This document shows positions 8,606 to 16,147 of a stretch of DNA of 64,000 bases, one piece after another (position 1 is the first letter of the stretch; the number at the start of each line of letters is the position of its first letter). The stretch is from Terrilactibacillus laevilacticus. Its GTDB lineage: Bacteria > Bacillota > Bacilli > Bacillales > Sporolactobacillaceae. The position numbers and the translations under genes are program-made. The stretch is taken from contig NZ_VDCY01000004.1 in assembly GCF_006517395.1 (NCBI RefSeq), positions 124,001 to 188,000 on the forward strand, given 5' to 3'. Below the pieces are notes generated by a model. That model searched no databases. It saw nothing but the letters and a program-made list of their open reading frames with translations, and had not been told where the DNA came from.

Positions 8606-8770
8606 TTACACTTTAAGAAAGTATAAAAAATTCAAGGTATAAAGTATAAGTGCAACTTGCATCATCTTCTTCGATTAAGCATCGAATTGCCAAGAAGGCG
8701 AAGCCGCAGTGACACATTCTAAGCCTCTGTTTGCGCCTTATAGGCCCCGCAATCGGTAAGTTTTCTTTAA
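8606..8770 (+). repeat. About 160-bp intergenic repeat (ACACTTTAAG ... CTTTAA), copy 1
   Basis: The copy begins TTACACTTTAAGAAAG and ends GGTAAGTTTTCTTTAA. Its middle carries CTTCTTCGATTAAGCATCGA, GCGAAGCCGCAGTGAC, ATTCTAAGCCTCTGT and GCGCCTTATAGGCC. The same blocks in the same order are found at 26746-26905 and, inverted, at 62212-62430. It is non-coding and contains several short complementary segments. Confidence 0.8.
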
Positions 8771-8811
8771 TAAATTGATTATATTGATTATTAGAAGTAT
8801 TTGAAAGTAAA

Positions 8812-8841
8812 TTGACACGTTCTTAAACTATCGTTTATAAT
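8812..8841 (+). promoter_or_regulatory. Sigma-A promoter of the CBS-domain gene
   Basis: A perfect TTGACA at 8812 is separated by 18 bp from a perfect TATAAT at 8836. The 5' leader that follows (about 8848-8900) can fold into nested arms ACCTG/CAGGT and AGTG/CACT just before the AAAGGAGG site. Confidence 0.75.
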
Positions 8842-8906
8842 AATTCCTACCTGGTAAGTGTGATTTGGCTTGCACTAGATTAGCAGGTTAAAGGAGGATT
8901 CCTAAT

Positions 8907-9590
8907 ATGACCATTACAACTAGAGATTTTAACCAACAATTTAAACAAATTGAATCTTACATTAAGGATCCAAATTACCCAACCTTTGCAGAAACCATTC
9001 GGGCTAAAAAACAAATTAATGCTGTTATCAAATATTTTGAAAGTGATCTTTTATATTTTTCAAAGATTTATAATGCCATTAATATAGGGAAAATAGATAT
9101 AAAAGAAGTCTCAGCTGAATCTATTGAAGATCTTTATTTTCACATTAAAAGAGTAGCCTCAGAACTTATCTCACCGCCAAAAGTGATTCCAAAGTTTCAA
9201 TGGCCGGTAACGACCTTTGATGTCAATGACTCACTGGCTTTGATGCTTGAAACGATACGAGAAACAGGGTTTACTCAATTTCCTGTTTATGATCAGCAGG
9301 AGTTTAAAGGGATGGTCACAGATAGCGGGATTGCCATATGGCTTTCTCAAAATGTGCATGAGGATATCATCTCAATGAGTGAGACGACATTAAAGGATAT
9401 TCTGGTTGTCGAACAGGGAAAGATTAATTATCTTTTTATTGATCAAGATATGGATGTCTATTCTGCTTCTGAACTGTTAACGACAAGGCATAACCATAAC
9501 TACATAAATGCTTTACTTATCACGGAGCATGGTGATCCAGTGGAAGAGTTATTGGGGATCATTACCGTATGGGATGTATTTGAAAATTAG
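8907..9590 (+). CDS. CBS-domain pair protein
   Basis: The 227-residue protein has an N-terminal helical region (about 1-90) and a C-terminal pair of CBS motifs: about 100-155 (TFDVNDSLALMLETIRETG, FPVYDQQEFKGMVTD) and about 165-225 (YSASELLTTRHNHNYINALL, LLGIITVWDVFE). CBS pairs bind adenine nucleotides or related ligands and usually gate another activity; here no other catalytic domain is visible. The gene is monocistronic with an excellent promoter and an AAAGGAGG site and is probably well expressed. The target or ligand is unknown. Confidence 0.85.
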   Translation: MTITTRDFNQQFKQIESYIKDPNYPTFAETIRAKKQINAVIKYFESDLLYFSKIYNAINIGKIDIKEVSAESIEDLYFHIKRVASELISPPKVIPKFQWPVTTFDVNDSLALMLETIRETGFTQFPVYDQQEFKGMVTDSGIAIWLSQNVHEDIISMSETTLKDILVVEQGKINYLFIDQDMDVYSASELLTTRHNHNYINALLITEHGDPVEELLGIITVWDVFEN

Positions 9591-9618
9591 ATATAAAGAT
9601 TAAGAGATAAAAGAAAAC

Positions 9619-9660
9619 TGAGAAACTTTAGTGATTTAGAGTATGACTCATTTTTTTTTA
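9619..9660 (+). terminator. Probable terminator of the CBS-domain gene
   Basis: A weak bulged stem (TGAG..ACT / AGT..CTCA) is followed by a run of nine T. Confidence 0.45.
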
Positions 9661-9684
9661 CTTTTTTATACTTGAATTTTTATC

Positions 9685-9750
9685 TCTTATTAACGGGAAT
9701 GAAGATCCCCACCTCAAGGTAATGAGTATAAACGAGCAAATATTTGTCGA
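9685..9750 (-). repeat. Degenerate remnant of the CAGTGGGG structured repeat
   Basis: TTAACGGGAATGAAGATCCC, CACCTCAAGGTAAT and AAACGAGC follow, in inverted orientation, the order of the 3' part of the copy at 5985-6140. The stem portion is missing. Confidence 0.4.
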
Positions 9751-9868
9751 GGGTATATGAAGCAGCTATTGCCTAGCCAAAAAAGAAAAGGCACTCTATC
9801 ATAAATGTATACTGGCAGGCTAGTACATTTTAGAAAAAGGGATTTCCATGGAACGGAATAATAAAGAA

Positions 9869-10500
9869 CACCGGAGTTCCTCAATTAATCCAGAAGTGGC
9901 TCAATTCGACGCCAGAGTTCCTCAATAAATATAGAAGTAGCTCAATTCGACACCGGAGTTCCTCAATTAATCCAGAAGTAGCTCAATTCGATGCCGAAGT
10001 TCCTCAATTAATCCAGAAGTAGCTCAATTCGACACCGGAGTCCCTCAATTAATCTAGATGTAGCTCAATTCGACACCGAAGTTCCTCAATTAATTCAGAA
10101 GTGGCTCAATTCGACACCGAAGTTCCTCAATTAATTCAGAAGTGGCTCAATTCGGCGCCAGAGTTCCTCAATAAATATAGAAGTAGCTCAATTCGACACC
10201 GGAGTTCCTCAATTAATCCAGAAGTGGCTCAATTCGACGCCGAAGTTCCTCAATAAATATAGAAGTAGCTCAATTCGACACCGGAGTTCCTCAATTAATC
10301 CAGAAGTAGCTCAATTCGACGCCAGAGTTCCTCAATAAATATAGAAGTAGCTCAATTCGACGTCGAAGTTCCTCAATTAATTCAGAAGTGGCTCAATTCG
10401 GCGCCGAAGTTCCTCAATTAATTCAGAAGTGGCTCAATTCGGCGCCGAAGTTCCTCAATTAATCCAGAAGTGGCTCAATTCGGCGCCGAAGTTCCTCAAA
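9869..10500. repeat. Tandem array of an exactly 41-bp unit, 15 full copies plus a partial
   Basis: From 9869 to 10483 fifteen units of exactly 41 bp run head to tail, followed by 17 bp of a sixteenth. Each unit has two half-units: CACCGGAGTTCCTCAATTAA and TCCAGAAGTGGCTCAATTCG, both carrying CTCAATT about 20 bp apart. Variation sits at a few fixed positions (C(A/G)CC(G/A), TTAATCCAGAAG versus TAAATATAGAAG, GTGG versus GTAG). There are no unique spacers. The pitch is not a multiple of three, so no protein is encoded. Confidence 0.95.
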
Positions 10501-10569
10501 TAATGAAAAGCAGCTAAAATAAGTTCAAACATAGATTAATACAACGTTAATTACACAACTCTGACATGA

Positions 10570-10628
10570 GATTGCACGACTTATGCATGGATTGAACCAC
10601 CTCAAGGCGGAATTGCACAAATCTCAGA
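10570..10628. repeat. Degenerate 20-bp-pitch repeat, about 3 units
   Basis: GATTGCACGACTTATGCATG, GATTGAACCACCTCAAGGCG and GAATTGCACAAATCTCAGA follow one another with a 20-bp pitch. TTGCAC is the complement of the GTGCAA core of the array at 3156-3479, so this looks like a decayed, inverted array of the same kind. Confidence 0.5.
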
Positions 10629-10630
10629 TA

Positions 10631-10685
10631 ACCTGGTATTTCGTTGCAGGCTCCAGGTTTAGAACGTGAGAACGAAATACCAGGT
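10631..10685. repeat. 15-bp perfect inverted repeat with 25-bp loop
   Basis: ACCTGGTATTTCGTT at 10631-10645 is repeated as its exact complement AACGAAATACCAGGT at 10671-10685. No T-run follows, so it is not a typical terminator. The rest of 10686-10814 shows nothing I can identify. Confidence 0.7.
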
Positions 10686-10814
10686 ATAGCCAGCTAACGC
10701 GCGGTAGAAAAAATGTACAAAAAAAGAGTGCTATAAATATTGGTACTAAAACAACATCAAAAAAACTTGACACATACCACCAAGCCCCTTTTTTGTAAGC
10801 TAGATTTCAATCGA

Positions 10815-10850
10815 TTATAATAAAAGAGCCCTAGAAATTCTAAGACTCTT
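10815..10850 (-). terminator. Terminator of the DJ-1/PfpI gene
   Basis: The stem AAGAGTCTTAGAA / TTCTAGGGCTCTT (11 of 13 paired, minus strand) is followed by TTTATTAT. It begins 17 bp past the stop codon. Confidence 0.65.
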
Positions 10851-10866
10851 AAGTAAAGGATTAGAT

Positions 10867-11385
10867 TTAGTTTAAAGCTTTAACGAGACTTTTACCGAAT
10901 TCTTCAGCACCATCAGGGCCGTCGCCTGTGATGATATCTTCTGCAGCTACAACATGACCGCCAACATATTTGACGTTATTTGCTTTGAGTTGATCAATTT
11001 GAACGTCAACTGGGTAGCATGTTGCATCTCGATCAGCGAGAAGCCCAGTTTTAGCAACGGTAACAGATCCTGCACAGATGCCAGAAACAAGAATTTTTTG
11101 ATCATATGCTTTTTTGATTAAGCTGAGTAATTCTTCATTTCCCCAAAGGTAATCGTTTGTACCGGATCCACCAATGACTGAAATAACATCGAAATCACTT
11201 GGATTAACTTCAGTAAAAACAACTTCTGCCGTTGCTTTTCCTTCGAAATCTCCGGTGATTTCACCTGTTTTCGTACTAGCAATTGTTACATCAATGCCAG
11301 CTTCTTCTAAAGCTGCTTTTGGTTTGAATAATTCATCTTCGTTAAATCGTTCTGGGGGGATAATTAGTAATGCTTTTTTACTCAT
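10867..11385 (-). CDS. DJ-1/PfpI family protein (type 1 glutamine amidotransferase fold)
   Basis: This protein of about 172 residues has the DJ-1/PfpI nucleophile elbow SGICAGS with Cys at about 104, the preceding strand VISVIGGSGTNDYL, and the N-terminal LLIIPPERFNEDEL where the family keeps its active-site Glu. Relatives act as glyoxalases, deglycases, chaperones or peptidases; which applies here cannot be read from sequence. The start at 11385 follows GGAGGTT; the longer frame starting at 11427 includes this site. The gene is divergent from an HxlR regulator (11522), which suggests control by electrophile or aldehyde stress. Confidence 0.85.
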   Translation of the reverse strand: MSKKALLIIPPERFNEDELFKPKAALEEAGIDVTIASTKTGEITGDFEGKATAEVVFTEVNPSDFDVISVIGGSGTNDYLWGNEELLSLIKKAYDQKILVSGICAGSVTVAKTGLLADRDATCYPVDVQIDQLKANNVKYVGGHVVAAEDIITGDGPDGAEEFGKSLVKALN

Positions 11386-11481
11386 ATCAATATAACCTCC
11401 TGGATATTTTTTATTTTCATCACACAACTAAGTTTACTCTTGGTTTATCGTTCTGTGAAGAATGCACTTTTTTGTAAGGTG

Positions 11482-11497
11482 GTTACCAAAGAGTAAC
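11482..11497. promoter_or_regulatory. Inverted repeat between the DJ-1 and HxlR genes, candidate operator
   Basis: GTTAC and GTAAC form a 5-bp perfect dyad with a 6-bp spacer in the divergent intergenic region, just upstream of the HxlR ribosome binding site. A related half-site TTACTCTTGG lies near 11433. HxlR proteins usually bind such dyads. Confidence 0.4.
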
Positions 11498-11521
11498 TTT
11501 TGAAAGAAGGAGGTGGGCGTT

Positions 11522-11905
11522 TTGACAGATACACTTCGTAAAGAAATTAAAGAGAAAATCATCAATGGCGATTTTAATTGTGAAAAAGAACTAACATTAT
11601 CGATCTTAAGTGGAAAATGGAAAGTCGTCATTCTTTGGCATTTAGGTGTGGAAGGTCCTCATCGATTTAGTGATCTCCAAAGACTTTTTCCAAAGATCTC
11701 CCATAAAATGTTAACCAATCAATTGCGTGAACTGATGGAAGATGGCATCGTTCATCGAGAAGTCTACCCAGAAGTTCCGCCGAGAGTGGAGTATTCCATG
11801 ACTGAGTTAGGTATGACCATTCTCCCTATTGTAGAAATGATGTTTGAATGGGGAAAAAAACGAATGAAGGATTTGAAGAAGGAGATTGCAAATCAAAAGG
11901 CCTGA
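11522..11905 (+). CDS. HxlR-family winged-helix transcriptional regulator
   Basis: The 127-residue protein matches the HxlR family: conserved [34 protein letters not shown] and the wing [22 protein letters not shown] single Cys (FNCEKEL, about residue 20) sits just before the winged helix, where YodB, CatR and HypR of Bacillus carry their redox-sensing Cys; sensing by this residue is an inference. I used the TTG at 11522 because GGAGG ends 8 nt before it; the GTG at 11513 overlaps that site. It is divergent from the DJ-1 gene, its likely target, and followed by a terminator. Confidence 0.88.
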   Translation: MTDTLRKEIKEKIINGDFNCEKELTLSILSGKWKVVILWHLGVEGPHRFSDLQRLFPKISHKMLTNQLRELMEDGIVHREVYPEVPPRVEYSMTELGMTILPIVEMMFEWGKKRMKDLKKEIANQKA

Positions 11906-11929
11906 GAAGTGAAGGATTATTTATTTTCA

Positions 11930-11978
11930 AAAGGAAAGAGGTACGGAATTATATTTCTGCACCTCTTTCCTTTTTGTT
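11930..11978 (+). terminator. Terminator of the HxlR gene
   Basis: A perfect 13-bp stem AAAGGAAAGAGGT / ACCTCTTTCCTTT with an 18-nt loop runs into TTTTTGTTT. From 11979 to 12240 only a small AATCATCA/TGATGATT hairpin near 12105 is seen. Confidence 0.8.
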
Positions 11979-12242
11979 TATGGATAGAATGATTAACTCC
12001 CATAGTCTTTGTAAATCTGATTCAACGATAGGTCTTATAGTGAGTTCTTTATTTTCCTGTGACATTTATTCCTCCAAGTTTTGAAACACCAACTATAAAA
12101 ATCATCATAACTAATATTGTGATGATTCACAGTCATTTATTCTGTTTTCCTTTAGCTATAACTTTCGACGTTTTGGATGATTTTCCTTTTCATGACGTAT
12201 AGAAAAATCATGAGAAATAATTATTGATCAATCCAAGGTTTT

Positions 12243-12273
12243 GAGTATATACTCGATTTGAGTGTTTACTCAA
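12243..12273. promoter_or_regulatory. Paired palindromic operators, probably for the TetR regulator
   Basis: GAGTATATACTC (12243-12254) is a perfect 12-bp palindrome and TTGAGTGTTTACTCAA (12258-12273) is a 6-4-6 dyad with the same GAGT...ACTC half-sites. The first contains a TATATA that could be the -10 element, with TTGATC about 16 bp upstream. Binding would occlude the promoter of the HXXEE gene and of the TetR gene behind it. Confidence 0.6.
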
Positions 12274-12332
12274 AAAGATAAATTCATGAAATTGAGCAAG
12301 AACCAAAAAGAAAAGTTTGAGGAGGTCTTCTG

Positions 12333-12860
12333 ATGGATTTTTCGTCGTTGATTTGGCTTGTATTAAGTGTTTTTATCATTCATGATTTTGAAGAAATTAT
12401 TGTTGTAGAGAAATGGCTCAATAAAAATGAAAAAAGAATTCTAAGTGTTTTACCAAAAAGATTTCACGGATATTTTAATCGTGTATTTCCAAGACATACT
12501 GCGGGATTTTCAGTGGCTGTACTGGTTGAGTATATTGGAATTCTTTTCATGGTATTTCTTGCTTTATGGGGCCAAGAGTATGAATGGTCGATTGTGGGTA
12601 TTCTTTCCGTTGTCTCTATTCTTTTCTTGCATAGTTTTACTCATCTCGCTCAGGCTATCGTGTTAAAAGGCTATACCCCAGGGGTTTTAACGGCTATTAT
12701 TTTGTTAATCCCTTTTTGTATCTATTTTTTTTCTTATGTTCTTCAAATGGGTTTAATCAATTGGATGATGATTTTAATTAGTGTGCCTGTCGGGGTTGTA
12801 TTAACTTTATTTTTAAATCAACTCGGATTATTCTTAGGTAAACAACTAGAAAAAGATTAA
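12333..12860 (+). CDS. HXXEE-domain integral membrane protein
   Basis: The 175-residue protein carries the HxxEE signature early (FIIHDFEEIIVVEKW, about residues 13-27) and a second His-rich helix FLHSFTHLAQAIVLKGYTPG, with about five hydrophobic segments. This is the pattern of the HXXEE family of uncharacterised membrane proteins, for which the conserved His and Glu residues suggest an enzymatic or metal site in the membrane. The start has GGAGG at the right distance. It is followed after 61 bp by a TetR-family regulator in the same direction, and palindromic operators lie upstream, so the pair looks self-regulated. Confidence 0.8.
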   Translation: MDFSSLIWLVLSVFIIHDFEEIIVVEKWLNKNEKRILSVLPKRFHGYFNRVFPRHTAGFSVAVLVEYIGILFMVFLALWGQEYEWSIVGILSVVSILFLHSFTHLAQAIVLKGYTPGVLTAIILLIPFCIYFFSYVLQMGLINWMMILISVPVGVVLTLFLNQLGLFLGKQLEKD

Positions 12861-12921
12861 GTACCAGTTAAGTTACATGATTTGAAATGTATGATTAATT
12901 GTACCGAGGAGTTTTTAAATT

Positions 12922-13497
12922 ATGCCGACAAAGAAAGAATTAATTTTAGAAAGTGCTTTAGAACTATTTTGTGAGAAAGGTTTTTCTGCTACAACAACAA
13001 AAGAAATTGCTAATCGAAGTGGCGTAGCAGAAGGACTCATCTTTTATCACTTTAAAGATAAAAATACATTATTACGGCAACTCACGCAGAGATATTCTTT
13101 TGTTGGATCCATTCAAGAGGAAATGAAAACATTAGGTGAATGGGAACCCTATCAAGCATTGAAGACTTTTGGTGAGATATATGTCAATTTTCTTTCCAGC
13201 AATAAAAAATTTCTTTTATTTGTTTGGTCTCCTGAAATGATAACCAATCATGACATAAGTGATGAATTAGGGAAAGCTCTTATATCGATGCGGGACTTTG
13301 CGAGTGATTTGCTTCAAAAAATGATTCGAGTTCCAATTGATAAGCAGGATTTAGCTCTTTCATCTTCCATGTTTCTTTCGACATTAATGACCTTTGTTTT
13401 GGTTCAAGGGAGAATGCTGGATTCTGTATCTATAGAAACTGATCAATATGTAAAAAAAGTGTTAGATAAAGTAGTAAACGGATTAAAGCCAAAGTGA
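12922..13497 (+). CDS. TetR/AcrR-family transcriptional regulator
   Basis: The N-terminal ~50 residues form the TetR helix-turn-helix: ILESALELFCEKGFSATTTK, EIANRSGVAEGLIFYHFKDK. The remaining ~140 residues are the helical ligand-binding domain. The start follows CGAGGAG. It is encoded just downstream of the HXXEE membrane protein and probably represses both genes through the palindromes at 12243-12273. The ligand is unknown; a hydrophobic inducer would fit the fold. Confidence 0.9.
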   Translation: MPTKKELILESALELFCEKGFSATTTKEIANRSGVAEGLIFYHFKDKNTLLRQLTQRYSFVGSIQEEMKTLGEWEPYQALKTFGEIYVNFLSSNKKFLLFVWSPEMITNHDISDELGKALISMRDFASDLLQKMIRVPIDKQDLALSSSMFLSTLMTFVLVQGRMLDSVSIETDQYVKKVLDKVVNGLKPK

Positions 13498-13512
13498 ATC
13501 CAGGGACAAACA

Positions 13513-14009
13513 ATGATTGAATTTAAGAGCGATAGGTTAAAAATTTCAGAACTCGAGGAATAATTTTTAGATTCTTTTTTTGAGGTGTATATTTCTAACA
13601 CTGATTTCTTTCTTAGACGTGAAGGATCACGATTACTATGACATGGATATGTTTCCAAGAGACTGGTTAATGGCACAGATGAAACTGGAAGACATATCCT
13701 TGGTATTACTTTAGAAGATAGCGGGACGCCGGTTGGCATGATGGACTATCTTGAGAAAAATCTAACAGATAATCATTCTGGTTAGGTTTACGATTAATTC
13801 ACAAAGATTATCAGCGAAATGGGCTAGGTAAAGAGGTCTTTACATGTTTCGCAAATTATCTAAGGACACAGGGAATTAGGACGATGCGTGCCGGTATTCA
13901 AACTTCTTCCTCTGAATTAATATTCTTAAATAAGTTAGGGTTTCGCTCATTATCTAAAACTAGCGAAACAGATTTAAGAAAGCAAATCATGGAGTACGAA
14001 CTTTTGTAG
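13513..14009 (+). pseudogene. Decayed GNAT acetyltransferase (RimJ-like), several frameshifts and a stop
   Basis: Fragments in different frames add up to a GNAT protein: MIEFKSDRLKISELEE then a stop; HDYYDMDMFPRDWLMAQMKL in another frame; then GRHILGITLEDSGTPVGMMD and, after a 1-bp shift at about 13783, LGLRLIHKDYQRNGLGKEVF with the acetyl-CoA loop, ending QIMEYELL-stop. The last 75 codons include the QRNGLG motif for acetyl-CoA binding. At least two frameshifts and one nonsense codon make it non-functional. Confidence 0.85.
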
Positions 14010-14037
14010 ATTCCCTTCTTAAAAACAATAACCTATT

Positions 14038-14304
14038 TCAGCGTAAAAATAGGAAAAAAACAATCGCAATTTGAAGAATCGCTAAGGTTGGGAATCCTAA
14101 TTTAAAATGAATATGTTTTGTTTTATGCCTGAATAAGTGCATACCTAAGGTTGAACCGAGAGCTCCACCAAAGAAAGCTACTAGCCACAACTTTGATTCA
14201 CTAATTCGATACTGTCTATGTTTGGCTTTGTATTTATCTAGATACATGACAAATAAGCCAATAATATTCAAAATGATAAGATAAAGAAACACTACTTCTA
14301 TCAA
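14038..14304 (-). CDS. DUF1294 small membrane protein
   Basis: The 88-residue protein shows the DUF1294 pattern: N-terminal hydrophobic helix, then YLDKYKAKHRQYRISES, a helix LWLVAFFGGALGSTLGMHLF, and the conserved RHKTKHIHFKLGFP followed by a final helix. The function of the family is unknown. The start is TTG at 14304, preceded by AGAGG on the minus strand at a suitable distance. It is convergent with the decayed GNAT gene. Confidence 0.85.
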   Translation of the reverse strand: MIEVVFLYLIILNIIGLFVMYLDKYKAKHRQYRISESKLWLVAFFGGALGSTLGMHLFRHKTKHIHFKLGFPTLAILQIAIVFFLFLR

Positions 14305-14501
14305 GCTAATAACCTCTTTTTTGTGATTTTTTTTTATGAGTATATTAAAGGATTCGATGGCTTTTTAAGTAATTCATACAATACATCTAAATCAAATCTG
14401 TATCTTTTACTATAATATATTTTTTATGGTTATCAATAGATTACATAACAAATCGCTGTAGCTCATAATAGAGCAGAAAACTAATCAAAGGATGGATTTT
14501 T

Positions 14502-14969
14502 ATGACACCTGAAGACATGTGGTCAAATTATTTAAAATTAATGAATAAAAACATACAAACGAAAAGGTCATACGATGTTTGGAGTTTCGGTACTCAAGCT
14601 GATGAATTGGCTGATCTTGTTTTAAAAGAGAAAAAAACAGCAACCACCTCTCTATACTATTTGTATGAGATTGAAAATGAAAAACTTCCGGAAAAAGGTG
14701 ATATAGGCATCATTACAAATTCCAAGGGTGATGCAAAATGTATCATACAAACCAAACAAGTTGATGTTTTACCTTTTTATGAAGTTACGAGTGACTTTGC
14801 TTTTAAAGAAGGTGAAGGTGATCGATCATTAGAGTACTGGAGGAAAGTACATATTCAGTTTTTTGAAAATGAATTAAAAGAGATAAATAAAGCTTTTTCG
14901 GAAGATATGTTAGTGGTTTGTGAGGAGTTTGAAATGATTTATAAATTGAATCATCGGAGTGATACATAA
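14502..14969 (+). CDS. ASCH-domain protein
   Basis: The 155-residue protein matches the ASCH family: DVWSFGTQADELADLVLKEKKTATTS at the start of the fold, a beta-core KGDIGIITNSKGDAKCIIQT, and EGEGDRSLEYWRKVHIQFF with the conserved Trp. ASCH domains are PUA-like and are thought to bind RNA; one subgroup hydrolyses N4-acetylcytidine. Its stop overlaps the start of a VOC gene (TAATG), so the two are translationally coupled. Confidence 0.88.
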   Translation: MTPEDMWSNYLKLMNKNIQTKRSYDVWSFGTQADELADLVLKEKKTATTSLYYLYEIENEKLPEKGDIGIITNSKGDAKCIIQTKQVDVLPFYEVTSDFAFKEGEGDRSLEYWRKVHIQFFENELKEINKAFSEDMLVVCEEFEMIYKLNHRSDT

Positions 14970-15370
14970 TGAGCGGACTTATTCATCATATCGAATTCAA
15001 CGTTTCTAATTTATCTCATTCCATTCATTTCTGGGGATGGTTTTTAGAGAAGTTAGGTTATGAGCCTTTTCAAGAATGGACTGAGGGGAAGAGTTATAGA
15101 CTAGGTGATACATATATTGTCTTTGTTCAAACTCGGGAAAAATATCTTAATCATCCCTATCATAGATGCGGGACTGGACTTAATCATTTAGCTTTTCACG
15201 CTGATTCTCGTCAAGAGGTTGACGAGATTACGAACGAGTTAATAAAACGAAGGGTGAAAATTCTTTATATGGACAAGCATCCATTTGCTGGAGGAGACGA
15301 TTATTATGCAGTTTATTTTGAGGATCCAGATCGAATGAAGATTGAACTTGTTGCGCCGCCATTGAAGTAA
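14969..15370 (+). CDS. VOC-family (glyoxalase-like) protein
   Basis: The 133-residue protein has a complete VOC fold: LIHHIEFNVSNLSHSIHFWG with the first metal His, then GLNHLAFHADSRQEVDEIT with the second His, and YYAVYFEDPDRMKIELVAP with the metal Glu. It starts on the last base of the ASCH gene stop (TAATG), so the pair is translated together. The substrate is unknown; lactoylglutathione lyase-like and fosfomycin-resistance-like enzymes share the fold, but neither signature is clear. Confidence 0.87.
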   Translation: MSGLIHHIEFNVSNLSHSIHFWGWFLEKLGYEPFQEWTEGKSYRLGDTYIVFVQTREKYLNHPYHRCGTGLNHLAFHADSRQEVDEITNELIKRRVKILYMDKHPFAGGDDYYAVYFEDPDRMKIELVAPPLK

Positions 15371-15469
15371 GCTTTTTTTATTCATTTCGTAATTTTAATA
15401 AAATGCCCCTTCTGTAAATTATTTTAAATTTGGTATCGTAGTAGTTTTTTTCATAAATGTGGTTCAAAT

Positions 15470-15991
15470 ATGGAAATAAAAGGTAATATTGTCATAAGAC
15501 AAGCAGTTAAAGAGGATGCCAGGAAAATAATTGAATATCTTGAGACCATTGCAGCGGAGTCTGATTATCTTTCATTTGGAGAAGGTGAATTTCATGTTAC
15601 TGTTAAACAAGAAGAAGCCTTTCTAGAAGATCATAAAAAACAAAAAAACTCGATATATTTAGTTGCTGAAACGGACGGTATAATTATTGGATGTTCCAAT
15701 CTTACGGGCGGTTTAAAGCCAAGAAATTTTCATACTGCTGAATTTGGAATCAGTGTTCAGAAAGACTACTGGGGGAAGCATGTTGGTAAAACATTAATGC
15801 AAGAGATTATAAAATTAGCCAAAGATGAAGGTGTAATAAAAAAAATCAACTTACTCGTGCGGAGTGATAACACAAAAGCGATTCATTTATACTACACTTT
15901 TGGTTTTGTAGAAGAGGGATTAATTACAAAAGATCTCTTTATCGATGGTGTTTACTATGATTCTATCATGATGGGATTATGGTTGGATTAG
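15470..15991 (+). CDS. GNAT-family N-acetyltransferase
   Basis: The 173-residue protein reads as a GNAT enzyme: IVIRQAVKEDARKIIEYLE (strand 1 and helix 1), AEFGISVQKDYWGKHVGKTL with the acetyl-CoA pyrophosphate-binding loop, and LLVRSDNTKAIHLYYTFGFV with the Asn and Tyr that usually line the active site. The pattern is that of RimJ/PhinoR-like enzymes of broad specificity. The ATG at 15470 has no good ribosome binding site, so translation may be weak. A hairpin terminator is not seen behind it. Confidence 0.85.
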   Translation: MEIKGNIVIRQAVKEDARKIIEYLETIAAESDYLSFGEGEFHVTVKQEEAFLEDHKKQKNSIYLVAETDGIIIGCSNLTGGLKPRNFHTAEFGISVQKDYWGKHVGKTLMQEIIKLAKDEGVIKKINLLVRSDNTKAIHLYYTFGFVEEGLITKDLFIDGVYYDSIMMGLWLD

Positions 15992-16147
15992 AAGGAATAA
16001 ATCATAAACAGATGAAAAAGCCGAGAAAAGTTTCGCATTTATAAAACATATTAAGGATTTACCAAAAGATGCGAAACAAATCTACTAGATAAAAACAGGT
16101 AACATTCAAGTGAAAATAGTCTTCAAATTTTGCTAGGAGGATTAAAG

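Noticed and set aside
9869-10500. CRISPR array
   Set aside because: Both halves of each 41-bp unit repeat; there are no unique spacers and no cas genes. The same holds for 3156-3479.
13443-13739. Minus-strand ORF over the GNAT remnant
   Set aside because: It is antisense to the TetR gene end and the decayed GNAT, with no ribosome binding site.
16003-16089. Fragment DEKAEKSFAFIKHIKDLPKD before the MccF-like gene
   Set aside because: Under 30 codons and without start or ribosome binding site; may be a remnant of a lost gene tail.
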